Positions 51,473-62,744 of a stretch of 64,000 nucleotides of DNA are shown here, piece after piece. Position 1 is the first letter of the stretch; every line of letters starts with the position of its first letter. A program made the position numbers and the translations under genes. The DNA comes from Candidatus Providencia siddallii. Lineage in GTDB: Bacteria; Pseudomonadota; Gammaproteobacteria; Enterobacterales; Enterobacteriaceae. Below the pieces are notes generated by a model, which saw only the letters and a program-made list of their open reading frames with translations, was not told the DNA's origin and did no database searches. The stretch is from positions 62,001-126,000 of the forward strand of contig CVRF01000002.1 of assembly GCA_001457715.1 (NCBI GenBank). The letters run 5' to 3'.

Positions 51473-52402
51473 ATGTATAATTGGATATTAAAAAACCTGT
51501 GTATGCAAAAAAATAATAAAAAATTAAAAATAAAATTTAAAACAATTGGGATTGTTGGACGTCAAGGTGATTCTAAATCATCAGAAATTTATAAACTTAT
51601 TTATAATTGGTTAATTTTAAACAAATATAACGCTATTATTGACAGGTATATAGCAAATGATTTAAAGTTAAAAAACGTGATAACAGGAACGTTAATAGAG
51701 ATCGGTAAGCTATCTGATTTAGTCATTGTAGTTGGAGGTGATGGAAGTCTGATTAGTTTTGCAAGGATTTTTTCAAAATATAATATTAAAATAATTGGTG
51801 TAAATAGAGGAAGTTTAGGTTTTTTAACAGATCTTGATCCAGATAAGTTTTTACATCAACTTTCTTGTATTTTAAACGGTATTTTTTTTGAAGAAAAACG
51901 TTTTTTACTTGAAGTTCAGATCTTAAAATTAAACAAAAAAATACGTAAAAATAATGTAGTTAATGAAATTGTTTTATATTCTGGTAAAGTTGCGCATATG
52001 ATTGAATTTGATGTTTATATTGATGAAAAATTCGCTTTTTCTCAGAGAGCTGATGGTTTAATTATTGCTACACCAACTGGTTCTACTGCTTATTCATTAT
52101 CTGCAGGTGGACCTATATTAAGCCCAAATTTAGAAGCAATAGTATTAATTCCTATGTTTCCTCATACTCTTTCTTCTCGCCCTTTAATTATTAATAGTAA
52201 TAGTAAAGTAAAATTGCGATTTTTACAAGATAATATTAATTATAAAATAAGTTGTGATAGTCAAATAATATTGACTATACGATACGGGGAGGAAGTTATA
52301 GTAAAGCGTAGTAATAAAAACATTAATCTAATTCATCCAAAAGAGTATGATTATTTTAATAGGTTAAATACAAAGTTAAATTGGTCGAAAAAAACGTTTT
52401 AA
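51473..52402 (+). CDS. nadK: NAD kinase
   Basis: Phosphorylates NAD to NADP. 309 residues (292 in E. coli). The ATG at 51473 has AGAGAAG just upstream; an internal ATG at 51503 would give a length nearer the family's. IVVGGDGSLISFAR is the GGDG catalytic loop; NRGSLGFLTDLDP, SQRADGLIIATPTGSTAYSL and SCDSQI follow. In E. coli recN comes next; here it is missing. Confidence 0.96.
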   Translation: MYNWILKNLCMQKNNKKLKIKFKTIGIVGRQGDSKSSEIYKLIYNWLILNKYNAIIDRYIANDLKLKNVITGTLIEIGKLSDLVIVVGGDGSLISFARIFSKYNIKIIGVNRGSLGFLTDLDPDKFLHQLSCILNGIFFEEKRFLLEVQILKLNKKIRKNNVVNEIVLYSGKVAHMIEFDVYIDEKFAFSQRADGLIIATPTGSTAYSLSAGGPILSPNLEAIVLIPMFPHTLSSRPLIINSNSKVKLRFLQDNINYKISCDSQIILTIRYGEEVIVKRSNKNINLIHPKEYDYFNRLNTKLNWSKKTF

Positions 52403-52709
52403 GATTTAAAAATATATTTTATGAAAAATAATTTGATAATTAAATATTATGTATTAAAAATAAATTTATTAAAAAATTTAATATTTTAATTTAAATCTTA
52501 TTACATAAAAATAAAATTTAAAAAAATAAATTTTATTATAAGTAATATTAATTAATTAGTTAAGTAAATTGATATGATAGGTGCTTATTTGAAATTAATA
52601 AATTAATTTAATTTTTTATAAACTAAGTAATAAATTTAATTAATTAAAGATATTTATGATAATGAAATTTAAATAAGTTTATGTATGCAGACTTTATATA
52701 TGTTTTATA
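52403..52709. other. AT-rich spacer at the recN position
   Basis: About 305 bases between nadK and bamE, where E. coli has recN (over 1.6 kb). Nothing recognisable remains. Confidence 0.55.
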
Positions 52710-53063
52710 ATGAAAAAACAATTTATTCGTTATAAGTTATTAATTATATCATTAATTATTTTGTTAACGCTTAATGGATGTATATTCGCAGAATATTTTA
52801 TTTATCATCAAAATATTAATCAAGGTAATTATTTAGTAAAAAAAGATATCGATCTTATCGTAAAAGGAATGACAAAAGAAGAAGTAGTTTATATTTTGGG
52901 TACACCAATATTATCTTATCCGTTTGGTACGCAAACTTGGTTTTATGTGTTTCGACAAAAAATTGGTTATAATACAATTAAACAAAAAACATTAATTTTA
53001 TTATTTAATGATAATGGGATTTTAATTGATATAAAATTTAAAAATATTTTTCATAATAAATGA
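52710..53063 (+). CDS. bamE: Outer-membrane assembly lipoprotein BamE
   Basis: 117 residues (113 in E. coli). A signal peptide ends in the lipobox TLNGC (Cys24). The mature part shows NYLVKKDIDLIVKGMTKEEV, LGTPILSYPFGTQTWFYVF and LILLFNDNGILIDI, the two-helix three-strand SmpA/OmlA fold. It is an accessory of the BAM machine, so outer-membrane proteins are still assembled. TGA stop. Confidence 0.95.
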   Translation: MKKQFIRYKLLIISLIILLTLNGCIFAEYFIYHQNINQGNYLVKKDIDLIVKGMTKEEVVYILGTPILSYPFGTQTWFYVFRQKIGYNTIKQKTLILLFNDNGILIDIKFKNIFHNK

Positions 53064-53123
53064 ATAATTTTGTTTTTAAATTAGATGAATTATTAGATAA
53101 TTTGTTTTGTTGTAAACAAAAAA

Positions 53124-53408
53124 TTATTTCATTGTTTTTATTTTTTTTAAATTTTTTAAAAAAAAATCTTTTGGAGTAAATAATAATTTACGGTAAATTT
53201 CAACACGATCTCCATCTTGTAAAATATCTGTTAATTTAGCTAAACGATTATAAATTCCAACTTTGTTTATATTTAAATTTATTTCGTTTCTTAATAAAAG
53301 AATCCCGGATGCAATAATAGCTTCTTTCACAGTTGACCCTTCTGCGGTATTTATAGTTAACAAAAATTGTTTTTCAGGTATAGCGTAAGCTATTTTAATA
53401 TTAAACAT
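53124..53408 (-). CDS. rnfH: RnfH/RatB family ubiquitin-like protein
   Basis: 94 residues. [58 protein letters not shown] and DPKE-like PKDFF tail are the RnfH (YfjF/RatB) pattern, a beta-grasp protein of unknown function. In E. coli it follows ratA and faces smpB. ratA is absent here: only 264 bases lie before smpB. Confidence 0.9.
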   Translation of the reverse strand: MFNIKIAYAIPEKQFLLTINTAEGSTVKEAIIASGILLLRNEINLNINKVGIYNRLAKLTDILQDGDRVEIYRKLLFTPKDFFLKNLKKIKTMK

Positions 53409-53672
53409 ATATAATATTTTTTTTATTTTTTAATTAAATCTTTTTAGATATTATAAAAATAATTATTACTTTATTAAAATATTGAAAATAATAAGTTAAT
53501 AATAATTATAGAAATAATTTTTTAAGATTAATATATTATGATATAAGTTATGTAGTAACTATAAATTAATAAAAACTAAAAATATTTTTTATGTATACTT
53601 ATATAAAATTTTAAATTTTAATAAAAATTAAAAAAGATAAAATATATAATTCAACAAAAAAATAAATATTTT

Positions 53673-54137
53673 ATGAATAAAAAAATAATACCATTTATCG
53701 CTATAAATAAAAATATTTATTATAAATATTTTATTGAAGATAAATTTGAGGCTGGATTATCTTTACAAGGATGGGAAGTTAAAGCTTTAAGAGCTGGTAA
53801 TGTTATTATAAATAATAGCTATGTTCTATTTAAAAATAATGAGGCGTATTTGTTTGGAGCTAATTTTAAATCATTAGGAATTACTTCATCTTATGTTTTT
53901 CCTGATCCAATACGTAATAGAAAATTATTATTAAATCAACGAGAATTAGATTTTATTTATAGTAAAGTTCATCAAAAAGGATACACTGTTGTTGTTATTT
54001 CTATGTATTGGAAATATTCATTTTGTAAAATAGAAATTGGTGTTGCTAAAGGAAAAAAAGAATATGATAAGCGTATACATATTAAAGATCGTGAATGGAA
54101 ATTAACCAAAGAACGTATAATTAAAAAACATAAATAA
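53673..54137 (+). CDS. smpB: SsrA-binding protein SmpB
   Basis: Brings tmRNA to stalled ribosomes. 154 residues (160 in E. coli). FEAGLSLQGWEVKALRAGN and SYVLFKNNEAYLFGA form the barrel that holds tmRNA; GVAKGKKEYDKRIHIKDREW leads into the basic C-terminal tail. It is directly upstream of ssrA, the standard arrangement. Confidence 0.97.
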   Translation: MNKKIIPFIAINKNIYYKYFIEDKFEAGLSLQGWEVKALRAGNVIINNSYVLFKNNEAYLFGANFKSLGITSSYVFPDPIRNRKLLLNQRELDFIYSKVHQKGYTVVVISMYWKYSFCKIEIGVAKGKKEYDKRIHIKDREWKLTKERIIKKHK

Positions 54138-54185
54138 TAATTTCTTGAATTAATTGTTTTATGTGGTATTCTATATGAATACCTT

Positions 54186-54541
54186 GGGGCTGATTAGGTT
54201 TCGACGGGGTTTACGAAAACTAGAGGTGCATGTCGAGTAGCGATTGGTCTCGTTAAAAATCGCAATAAATAGTCGCAAATGATAAAAACTACGCGTTAGC
54301 AGCTTAATATACTGTATTAACGCTCTCTACTTATCTTTTTGCTTTTTAAGATAAATAAAAAGAGAATTAATTAAAAGATCGCGTATATATCTTTTTCAGA
54401 GGGTAGTACGTTAAATTTAATCTGAATAATTTATTAGTTATGAGTCTATTTGTAACAAATAAATGAAATTTAAAATAGACTAAGCATGTAGTACCAAAGA
54501 TGTAGTAATTTCGGACGCGGGTTCAATTCCCGCCAGCTCCA
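54186..54541 (+). ncRNA. ssrA: Transfer-messenger RNA, tag ANDKNYALAA, no encoded CCA
   Basis: Begins GGGGCTGATTAGG and ends GGGTTCAATTCCCGCCAGCTCCA, so the tRNA-like half closes as in E. coli. The resume codon GCA is at 54275; the frame to 54304 encodes ANDKNYALAA followed by TAA (E. coli: ANDENYALAA). The pseudoknot region is shortened and A/T-rich. The discriminator A at 54541 is followed by TTTA, so CCA is not encoded. It rescues stalled ribosomes with SmpB, encoded 48 bases upstream. Confidence 0.96.
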
Positions 54542-54935
54542 TTTATTTATTATTAAAATAATAATCAATAGTTATAAGTTATGTTTGATATTACTAAAAT
54601 TAGTGTTAACTGCATCAATTTATTTATTGATTAACAGTATCATTTTATTCTTTAACTGTAAAAATTTGATATAAATAATCTATTTATATAAATTTAAAAA
54701 AATAGTTAAGTATTTAAATTTTTAAAAAATTAATAGTATAAGTATCTGGTTTAAATTTTTTATGAATATTTATTTTTTAAAATTTATTAGATAATAAGAT
54801 CATTCCTAATGATGTATAACTTGTATTTTTCTTATATTGATTTGTGTTATAATTTTATATTGAGCTGGAAATTTTTAATTGAAATGTATTTTATATAAAT
54901 GATATTATATATGATTTTGTTTAATTAGATATTAG
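54542..54935. other. AT-rich spacer between ssrA and the CDF transporter
   Basis: About 395 bases. A weak TTATTATT/AATAATAA repeat just after ssrA may help termination. No gene is seen. Confidence 0.45.
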
Positions 54936-55841
54936 TTAAAATGGATCTATATGCGTCATTACATTTAAAATTATTGGATTTTCCATAAGCTTTTTTTTTA
55001 CGTTAATGGCGATTTTATGTCCTTGAGTTATTGTAAGGTAACCATCTAATTCTAGATGTATATCAATTAAATAAAAATCACCTGATTTACGTGTTTTTAA
55101 ATCGTGGTAACCTCTTATATCTTTAATATTATCAAGAATATTACAGATTTTTTGTAAAGTTTCGTTATCTGCACCTTTATCTATTAGATCTTGCATAGAT
55201 TGATTAGTAAATTTTAATCCAATTCGAAAGATAAAAAAACCAACTATTGAAGCGGCTATAATATCAAAAAAACGTATTCCAAATAGGTTACCGATAATTC
55301 CAATTGCTACAATAAATGAAGAAGCTGCGTCTAGTCGTGCATGCCATGCATTTGCTGTCAGCATATTTGAACTAATTTTATTTGCTATATGAATCGTGTA
55401 ATGAAATAATCCTTCTTTTATAAGAATTGATATTAAAATTGCAATTAATGCTATTATATGAACTTCAGAAATAAAATTTGGGTTTAGTATTTTTTCTATA
55501 GCTGACCATTCTATATAAATTCCAACAGTTATTAAAATAATTCCTAAAATTAATGAAGCTCTATTTTCATAACGAAAATGACCATATGGATGTTCAATAT
55601 CTGGTTTTTTATGGCTTTTTTTATTAGAAATAAGTACAATAAAATCAATAATTAAGTCTGATATAGTATGAATACTATCAGCAATTAAACCTGAAGAATG
55701 TGAAAGAATACCAATAATAATTTGCCAAATAGACAAAAATATATTAATAATCAGGCTCAATAAAATACTTTTTTGAATAATTTCAATTTTAGTTTTTTTT
55801 ATTTTTAAAAAGTAATGTTTTTTAAGTTTATTTTTATTCAT
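54936..55841 (-). CDS. Cation diffusion facilitator (CDF) family metal transporter
   Basis: 301 residues, six membrane helices. The metal site has SGLIADSIHTISDLIIDF in helix 2 and NAWHARLDAASSF in helix 5, with HPYGHFRYEN between. The cytoplasmic C-terminal domain has IRGYHDLKTRKSGDFYLIDIHLE. It exports divalent metal (Zn, Fe or Mn) using the proton gradient. It is about as long as E. coli FieF, but the sequence looks nearer to other CDF branches (His at the FieF Asp position of helix 2), so I give no symbol. It stands alone. Confidence 0.92.
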   Translation of the reverse strand: MNKNKLKKHYFLKIKKTKIEIIQKSILLSLIINIFLSIWQIIIGILSHSSGLIADSIHTISDLIIDFIVLISNKKSHKKPDIEHPYGHFRYENRASLILGIILITVGIYIEWSAIEKILNPNFISEVHIIALIAILISILIKEGLFHYTIHIANKISSNMLTANAWHARLDAASSFIVAIGIIGNLFGIRFFDIIAASIVGFFIFRIGLKFTNQSMQDLIDKGADNETLQKICNILDNIKDIRGYHDLKTRKSGDFYLIDIHLELDGYLTITQGHKIAINVKKKLMENPIILNVMTHIDPF

Positions 55842-56191
55842 GAGTTGTTTAAAATATTAAAAATATATGTAAATATTCTTATTTAATTATTGAAATCTTA
55901 TAATTTTTACAATGAAAAATTTATGTATTAAAAAACTATTTTTTAAATATATATTTTTAATATAAAATGGATATCATTAATACATATCAATTATTTATAT
56001 AAGATTGTTTATTAAATTTTAATATTCAAATATCTTTAAAAGCTATAAAAATTATTTATATAAAGTAATAAATTAGTTTTTATTTAAAAATATTATATAA
56101 TAATTATTATATAATATGATTATGTATTTAAAGTTTAAATTATTAAAATTTTATTTATTTTTAATGTAATATGTTTTAATTAAATACATTT
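55842..56191. other. AT-rich spacer between the CDF gene and lysS
   Basis: About 350 bases, A/T-rich. Nothing recognisable. Confidence 0.5.
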
Positions 56192-57685
56192 TTATTGAGA
56201 ACGTAGTATTGGAAATAAAATTACGTCACGAATTGTGTGATTATTAGTTAATAACATTATTAATCTATCAATGCCAATTCCTAATCCAGCTGTTGGTGGA
56301 AGCCCATATTCTAATGCTGTGATATAGTCTTTATCAGAAAATGTTATTTCGTCGTTTCCTTTTTTTATAGATTGTACAGCGAAACGCTTAGCTTGTTCTT
56401 CTGAATCATTTAATTCTGAAAATCCATTAGCAATTTCATGTCCGTTTATAAAAAATTCAAAACGTTCTGTTACAAATGGGTTATCGTCTTTATGACGTGC
56501 TAAAGGTGAAACTTCTGTTGGGTATTCTGTAATAAATACAGGTTGAATTAATTTTTTTTCTACAATTTTTTCAAAAATTTCGCATTGAATATACCCTAAT
56601 CCACAGTTATTATCAATTTTTATATCAATTGATTTAGCAATTACTGATATTTTATTTATACAGTCAAGATCATTAATTTTAATTTCTGGATAATATTTAC
56701 AAATTGCTTCTTTCATTGTCATTTTATCAAATGGTTTGCTAAAATCAAATTTTTGTTTACCGTAACAAACAATTGAGCTACCAAGTATTGTTTGTGATAA
56801 AATATTGAATAAATCTTCTATTAGTTCCATAAGTTCATGATAATCGCTGTATGCAATATACAGCTCCATCATTGTAAATTCAGGATTATGATGTGTTGAT
56901 AGGTTTTCATTTCTGAAGCTACGATTTATTTCAAATATTCGCTCGAATCCACCAATTATTAATCTTTTTAGATATAATTCAGGAGCAATACGTAAATACA
57001 AATCAATATTTAACGCATTATGGTGTGTAACAAATGGACGTGCTGTGGCTCCACCAGGTATTGTTTGCATTAATGGAGTTTCAACTTCTATAAAGTTTTG
57101 CTTTGACATAAATTTACGTATTTCAGTAAATATTTTAGATCTAATAATAAATGTATTACGAGATGAATCATTTGAAATTAAATCAAGGTATCGTTGTCGA
57201 TAACGAGTTTCTTGATTAGTTAATCCGTGAAATTTATTTGGTAAAGGTCGAAGTGCTTTTGTTAATAGATATATTTCATAACAATGAACTGTGAGTTCAC
57301 CGGTTTTTGTTTTAAAAAGAATACCATTAACACCTAAAATATCACTTAAGTCAAACGTTTTAAATTCTTTTTCATATAGATCTTTTTTTAAAGAATTATA
57401 TGAAACATAAATTTGGATACGTCCACCAGAGTCTTGTAATACTGCGAATGATGCTTTACCTATAACACGTTTAGCAACAATACGTCCAGCAATAGAGACA
57501 TTGATATATAATTTCTTAAGTTCTTCGATTGATTTATCACAATATTTAATATGAAGTTCATTAGAAATATTTTTTTTTCGAAAATTATTCGGGAATGGAA
57601 TTCCTTTTTTTCGTATGTTATCTAGTTTTTTTTTACGAATTAAAATTTCGTCATTTAAATTATTAAATTTTTTGTTTTGCGGCAT
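56192..57685 (-). CDS. lysS: Lysyl-tRNA synthetase (class II)
   Basis: 497 residues (505 in E. coli). The N-terminal OB-fold anticodon domain (about 60-145, [20 protein letters not shown]) is followed by the catalytic core. Motif 1 is near [21 protein letters not shown], motif 2 is [20 protein letters not shown], and motif 3 is [15 protein letters not shown]. It starts two bases after the prfB stop, as in the E. coli prfB-lysS operon. Confidence 0.98.
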   Translation of the reverse strand: MPQNKKFNNLNDEILIRKKKLDNIRKKGIPFPNNFRKKNISNELHIKYCDKSIEELKKLYINVSIAGRIVAKRVIGKASFAVLQDSGGRIQIYVSYNSLKKDLYEKEFKTFDLSDILGVNGILFKTKTGELTVHCYEIYLLTKALRPLPNKFHGLTNQETRYRQRYLDLISNDSSRNTFIIRSKIFTEIRKFMSKQNFIEVETPLMQTIPGGATARPFVTHHNALNIDLYLRIAPELYLKRLIIGGFERIFEINRSFRNENLSTHHNPEFTMMELYIAYSDYHELMELIEDLFNILSQTILGSSIVCYGKQKFDFSKPFDKMTMKEAICKYYPEIKINDLDCINKISVIAKSIDIKIDNNCGLGYIQCEIFEKIVEKKLIQPVFITEYPTEVSPLARHKDDNPFVTERFEFFINGHEIANGFSELNDSEEQAKRFAVQSIKKGNDEITFSDKDYITALEYGLPPTAGLGIGIDRLIMLLTNNHTIRDVILFPILRSQ

Positions 57686-57687
57686 TT

Positions 57688-58788
57688 TTATAATCCTGCT
57701 TTAAGGCTAGCTTCAATAAATTGATCTAAATTACCGTCTAATACTTCTTGTATGTTATGTGTTTCTACACCAGTGCGTAAATCTTTTATTCTTGCGTTGT
57801 CAAGAATATAAGATCGTATTTGATTCCCCCATCTTATATCTAATTTATTTTCTTCAATAGCTTGTTTAGTTGCATTTTTTTTTTGAATTTCTAACTTATA
57901 AAGTTTTGCTTTTAATTGGTTCATTGCTTGGTCTTTATTTTTATGTTGGGAGCGATCATTTTGACATTGTGTAACAATATTTGTTGGAATATGTGTTATT
58001 CGTACTGCTGATTCTGTTTTATTAACATGTTGCCCTCCTGCCCCAGAAGACCTATATACGTCAATACGTAAATCTGTATTTTTGATTTCAATTTTAATAT
58101 TATTATTAATTTCTGGATAAATAAAAACAGAACTGAATGATGTATGCCTTTTACCACATGAATCAAATGGGCTTTTACGAACTAAGCGATGCACACCAGT
58201 TTCTGTTCTTAGCCATCCGTAAGCATAATTACCTGTAATTTTAATTGTTGCTGATTTTAATCCATCTATATCACCTTCTGATTCTTCAATAATTTTACTT
58301 TTAAAATTTTTTGATTCAGACCAACGTAAGTACATACGAAGTAACATGCTTGTCCAATTTTGAGATTCAATGCCTCCAGACCCAGCTTGTAAATCAATAT
58401 AACAATTTGCATAATCATTTTTTCTAAAAAACATACGACGAAATTCAAGTTGCTTTAATTTGTTTTGTAGTTGATTAATTTCAATTATGGATTCATTAAA
58501 AATATCATTATCATTAACTTCAATAGCAAGTTCTAAAAAATCTTTAACATCTTTAACACGTTGATTTAATTGATTTATAATATTAATTATTGTTTGAATA
58601 GATGATTGCTCTTTTCTTAAAGTTTGTACTTGTTTATGTTTATTCCAGATATTTGGTTGTTCAAGTTTTTTATTAATTTTTTTTAATAGTTCTTTTTTTT
58701 CATCGTAATCAAAAAAAATTTTTAAAAGTGTTATTTGTTTAAATAAATCTTGAATTTTACTTTTTGTTTGGTTGATTTCAAAAATCAT
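57688..58788 (-). CDS. prfB: Peptide chain release factor 2, without programmed frameshift
   Basis: Terminates at UGA and UAA. It is read in one frame for 366 residues. The anticodon-like SPF tripeptide (KSPFDSC) and the catalytic GGQ ([10 protein letters not shown]) are present. Residue 246 equivalent is Ser, not the Thr of E. coli K-12. At codons 25-27 the sequence is TTT TTT GAT, in-frame; the E. coli CTT TGA C shift site and its AGGGGG booster are gone. An eight-T tract (58711-58718) occupies the site. Autoregulation by frameshifting is therefore lost. Confidence 0.97.
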   Translation of the reverse strand: MIFEINQTKSKIQDLFKQITLLKIFFDYDEKKELLKKINKKLEQPNIWNKHKQVQTLRKEQSSIQTIINIINQLNQRVKDVKDFLELAIEVNDNDIFNESIIEINQLQNKLKQLEFRRMFFRKNDYANCYIDLQAGSGGIESQNWTSMLLRMYLRWSESKNFKSKIIEESEGDIDGLKSATIKITGNYAYGWLRTETGVHRLVRKSPFDSCGKRHTSFSSVFIYPEINNNIKIEIKNTDLRIDVYRSSGAGGQHVNKTESAVRITHIPTNIVTQCQNDRSQHKNKDQAMNQLKAKLYKLEIQKKNATKQAIEENKLDIRWGNQIRSYILDNARIKDLRTGVETHNIQEVLDGNLDQFIEASLKAGL

Positions 58789-59353
58789 TTTTATGTCTTT
58801 ATAGTTGATTAAATGTATTTTTTTATGTTATTTATAAAATTTATATTAAGTTTTTAACTTCATAAAAATTTATTATTTATAATATAGCTAAATTAAGTTT
58901 TGTGACTTTAGTATATATATTAAATTATTTTAAATGATAATAAATATTTTTTTAATTATATTTAATGTTTAATAATAACTAAAAGTATTTTTTTAGTATT
59001 TAAGGTAAAAAATAAATTAATTTAATTAAAAATAATCATATTTCAATTATAAAAAGTAATTTTATTTATTATAGATTTTATTTTTGTATAGTAACATATA
59101 TGTTACTATTAATTAAGTTGATATTTGATAATTTTTTTTAAAATAAATAGTATTTTTATGATAAAAAATTATATTTTAATTATTAGTTTTGTTAACTTTG
59201 AAATTTATTAATAAAGTTATTATTAAATAATAAAAATGTTAAAATTTATAGTTAAAACTTTAAATAATATATAAAGTAATAATATTTTAAATTTAAAATT
59301 TAGTTATTAGTAATTTTCGTGATATTAAACTTTTGTTAATAAGTTTAATTATA
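58789..59353. other. AT-rich spacer at the recJ-dsbC-xerD-fldB position
   Basis: In E. coli several genes lie between prfB and sdhE. Here there are about 565 bases of A/T-rich DNA with none of them recognisable. Confidence 0.55.
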
Positions 59354-59572
59354 TTATATAGTTCGTAATTTTTTTTTATCAATTAAATTAGTATTAATTA
59401 ACAAATTAATCATAGAACGATCGTCATAATTTAAAAATCTTATAAATGCATACTTATCATTATTTGTAAGATTATCATATTTATTTTCAAAAAATGTTGT
59501 TATTAATATTTCTAACTCGCGAATACCTCTTCTGCAAGCCCAATAAATTTGTTTTTTATTTTTAATATTCAT
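59354..59572 (-). CDS. sdhE: SdhE, FAD assembly factor for succinate dehydrogenase (shortened)
   Basis: 72 residues against 88 in E. coli. QIYWACRRGIRELEILITTF contains the RGxxE motif needed for covalent FAD attachment to SdhA/FrdA, followed by YAFIRFLNYDDRSMINLLI. The acidic/basic C-terminal tail of about 16 residues is missing. Its presence implies that a flavinylated succinate dehydrogenase or fumarate reductase is still used. Confidence 0.9.
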   Translation of the reverse strand: MNIKNKKQIYWACRRGIRELEILITTFFENKYDNLTNNDKYAFIRFLNYDDRSMINLLINTNLIDKKKLRTI

Positions 59573-61154
59573 TAACGTAACCTATATTGGTTTTACGTAT
59601 TTAATTATATTTAATAAACATTATATCTTTTATTAAAAAAGTTTGTAATACAATTTGTTTAATATACTTCTTTATAAAAGTAAAAATATTTTTTAATATA
59701 TTATTAATTATAATTAAATATTTTTTAATTTATATTAATTATCTTAATTTATTTTTAATAAATTATCAACATATTATTTTTTTAATTTTATTTATATTTT
59801 ATATGTCTAAATTTAGATACTTGATATTATATATGGATTCAAAATTTATGTTTAAATAAATATAATCCAATATTATTTGAATTTAATGTTGTTTTAATTA
59901 AAATAATAAGAGTTATTTATTATAATTTTAATCACAGTATTAAATTTAAATTAATAATAATAAAATATAATAGAAATTTTTTATTGAATAGAAATTCTTA
60001 AATATAAAATTTATGTTTTGTTAGAATAGTGATATTTATTAATTTAATATCAAAATATTATTTAATAATAATATAATTTTAAATTATATAAATTATTTAA
60101 ACATAAATCATTTTTTAAAAAAATAATATAAAATATAAATTTTAATTTTTGAGATTTGATTATATTACCAATATATAGTATATAAAATATTAATTTAGTT
60201 AAAAATTTCTTAAAAATTTTAATCGATATAATTTCAATAATTATTGTATTAGTTAATAAATAATTTAATAATCTTTGTATTCAAAATAATGTTATTTTAT
60301 ATGAATATATATAAATTAATAATAATTGTGGTTTTGATATTTTTGAAGATATCTTATTATTAATAATATTCTGTTAATAATATAAATATTTAAAAAATAT
60401 AGATTTTAATTATATTTTTAAATGTAAAATTATTTTTAAATAATAGGTTATATCTATTTATTTAAAAAAATTTTGATCAATTTATTTATAAGTTTTTTAT
60501 TTTATTATCTTTATCGTTACTAGTAAACTACAAATAAGATTTTGTTTTATTAAAAGTGAACTGATTTGAAATTTTTTAAAATTTATATTTAAATTCTTAT
60601 AATATTATATATTTATAAATATTTTTAACTAAATTTAATTTAAACTGTTTTTTTTTTGATTTTATTTAAATATATCTTTAAAGTTATTTTATAAAAAATA
60701 ATATTATTGAGATTGTGATTATAAATTAGAAATTTTATATAGATAAATTAGACAATCCTATTATGATATGATAAACTTTATAAATTTTATGAACATATAC
60801 ATTTAAGTTTGTTTTTGTTTTTTATTATTTTTTTAAAATTAATTAATTTTTTTAAATTTGAAATTTTAAATTATAAAATTAAACATTTAAATTATTTAAT
60901 TAAACTGGTGTTAATATAACAGAAATTATTTTTTTTATTTAATTCTATAAAAAGTTGAATGAAAACTATTATTTAATGTTTATTAGTTAAATAATATGAT
61001 TTAGTAATAATGAATTTAAAGATTGTATATTTTTTATTATATTTTATAGTTTATAAATTCAAGCTTTATTAGGTTTTATTATTGTGTTATTAAATGCGAA
61101 ACACCTTCATATTTATAGTCTTATAATCACATCATAGTTAAATGACCCCTCATT
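59573..61154. other. 1.6-kb AT-rich gene desert before rho
   Basis: No gene recognised over most of it. The last 60 bases contain a possible 10-codon leader frame (ATG at 61094, stop at 61124-61126, MRNTFIFIVL) at the place of the rhoL leader in E. coli. The resemblance is too weak to annotate. The sequence just before rho (GACCCCTC) is unusually C-rich for this genome. Confidence 0.55.
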
Positions 61155-62414
61155 ATGAATCTTACCGAATTTAAAAATACCCAAGTATCAGAATTAATTA
61201 TTTTAGGCGAAAGTATGGGGTTAGAAAATTTAGCCCGTATGAGAAAACAAGACATTATTTTTTCTATTTTAAAACAACATTCTAAAAGTGGAGAAGACGT
61301 TTTTGGTGATGGTGTGTTAGAAATATTACAAGATGGATTTGGTTTTTTACGTTCTGCAGATAGTTCATATCTTGCTGGTCCTGATGATATCTATGTATCA
61401 CCTAGTCAAATTCGTCGTTTTAACTTGCGTACTGGTGATACTATTTCAGGTAAAATCCGTCCGCCTAAAGAAGGTGAGCGTTATTTTGCTTTACTTAAAG
61501 TTAATGAAATTAATTTTAATAAACCAGAAAATTCTCGTAGCAAAATATTATTTGAAAATCTCACACCTCTTCATGCAAATAACCGTCTTCGTATGGAGCG
61601 AGGTAATGGTTCAACAGAAGATTTAACTGCTCGTGTATTAGATTTATCTGCACCAATTGGTCGTGGTCAACGCGGATTAATTGTTGCTCCACCGAAAGCA
61701 GGTAAAACAATGTTATTGCAAAATATTGCATCAAATATTGCGAATAATTATCAAGATTGTGTATTAATGGTTTTGCTAATTGATGAACGCCCTGAAGAAG
61801 TAACTGAAATGCAACGGTTAGTAAAAGGTGAGGTTGTTGCATCTACGTTTGATGAACCAGCTACACGTCATGTTCAAGTAGCAGAAATGGTGATTGAAAA
61901 AGCAAAACGTTTAGTTGAACATAAAAAAGATGTAGTTATATTATTAGATTCTATTACTCGTCTTGCTCGCGCGTATAATATTGTTGTTCCATCTTCTGGA
62001 AGAGTATTAACTGGTGGAGTTGATTCTAATGCTTTACATCGGCCAAAACGTTTTTTTGGTGCCGCTAGAAACGTTGAAGAAGGTGGTAGTTTAACTATTA
62101 TTGCTACTGCTTTAATAGACACCGGATCTAAGATGGATGAAGTTATTTATGAAGAGTTTAAAGGGACTGGTAATATGGAATTACATTTGTCTCGTAAAAT
62201 TGCAGAAAAACGTGTTTTTCCTGCGATTGATTATAATCGTTCAGGGACACGTAAAGAGGAATTGTTAACATCACAAGATGAATTACAAAAAATGTGGATT
62301 TTGCGTAAAATTATTCATCCAATGTGTGAAATTGATGCTATGGAGTTTCTTATTAGTAAATTAGCGATGACTAAAACTAATGAAGAGTTTTTTGATTTTA
62401 TGAAAAGATCGTAA
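61155..62414 (+). CDS. rho: Transcription termination factor Rho
   Basis: Hexameric RNA-dependent ATPase. 419 residues, as in E. coli, and among the best conserved proteins here. The primary RNA-binding domain has [21 protein letters not shown], Walker A is [11 protein letters not shown], and Walker [17 protein letters not shown]. The Q- and R-loop region is intact ([31 protein letters not shown]). No evident Shine-Dalgarno precedes the ATG. With few strong intrinsic terminators in the window, Rho probably does much of the work. Confidence 0.98.
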   Translation: MNLTEFKNTQVSELIILGESMGLENLARMRKQDIIFSILKQHSKSGEDVFGDGVLEILQDGFGFLRSADSSYLAGPDDIYVSPSQIRRFNLRTGDTISGKIRPPKEGERYFALLKVNEINFNKPENSRSKILFENLTPLHANNRLRMERGNGSTEDLTARVLDLSAPIGRGQRGLIVAPPKAGKTMLLQNIASNIANNYQDCVLMVLLIDERPEEVTEMQRLVKGEVVASTFDEPATRHVQVAEMVIEKAKRLVEHKKDVVILLDSITRLARAYNIVVPSSGRVLTGGVDSNALHRPKRFFGAARNVEEGGSLTIIATALIDTGSKMDEVIYEEFKGTGNMELHLSRKIAEKRVFPAIDYNRSGTRKEELLTSQDELQKMWILRKIIHPMCEIDAMEFLISKLAMTKTNEEFFDFMKRS

Positions 62415-62744
62415 ACTAGATAATATTTATAGTTTTTTGTGAGATGATTTAATTAATGAATAACTTTATTAAAATTGTTTTTTGTTAAATTTATTTTTAA
62501 AATTTTAATATATATGAAACATCATAAAAGTGTTTTGATGAGAATTTATATATTTTATTTTATTATCTAAAATGTATCTTATATGACTAATTATAAATGA
62601 TTTTTCTGTTAGTGTTATTTCGACAATAATACATTATATAAATAATGTTTTCATTAAAAACTCTTATTAAAATAACAATGCGTTAGCTATGGTGTGTTTT
62701 CTATATCACCAGTAGTCATAAATGGAAAGATAAGAGAGTTAACA
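62415..62744. other. AT-rich spacer between rho and wecA
   Basis: About 330 bases. It contains the open frame upstream of the chosen wecA start and otherwise A/T-rich sequence with no clear terminator. Confidence 0.45.

Noticed and set aside
61094..61126. RhoL leader peptide (10 codons)
   Set aside because: Only the position and the first two residues resemble the E. coli leader; a frame this short occurs by chance.
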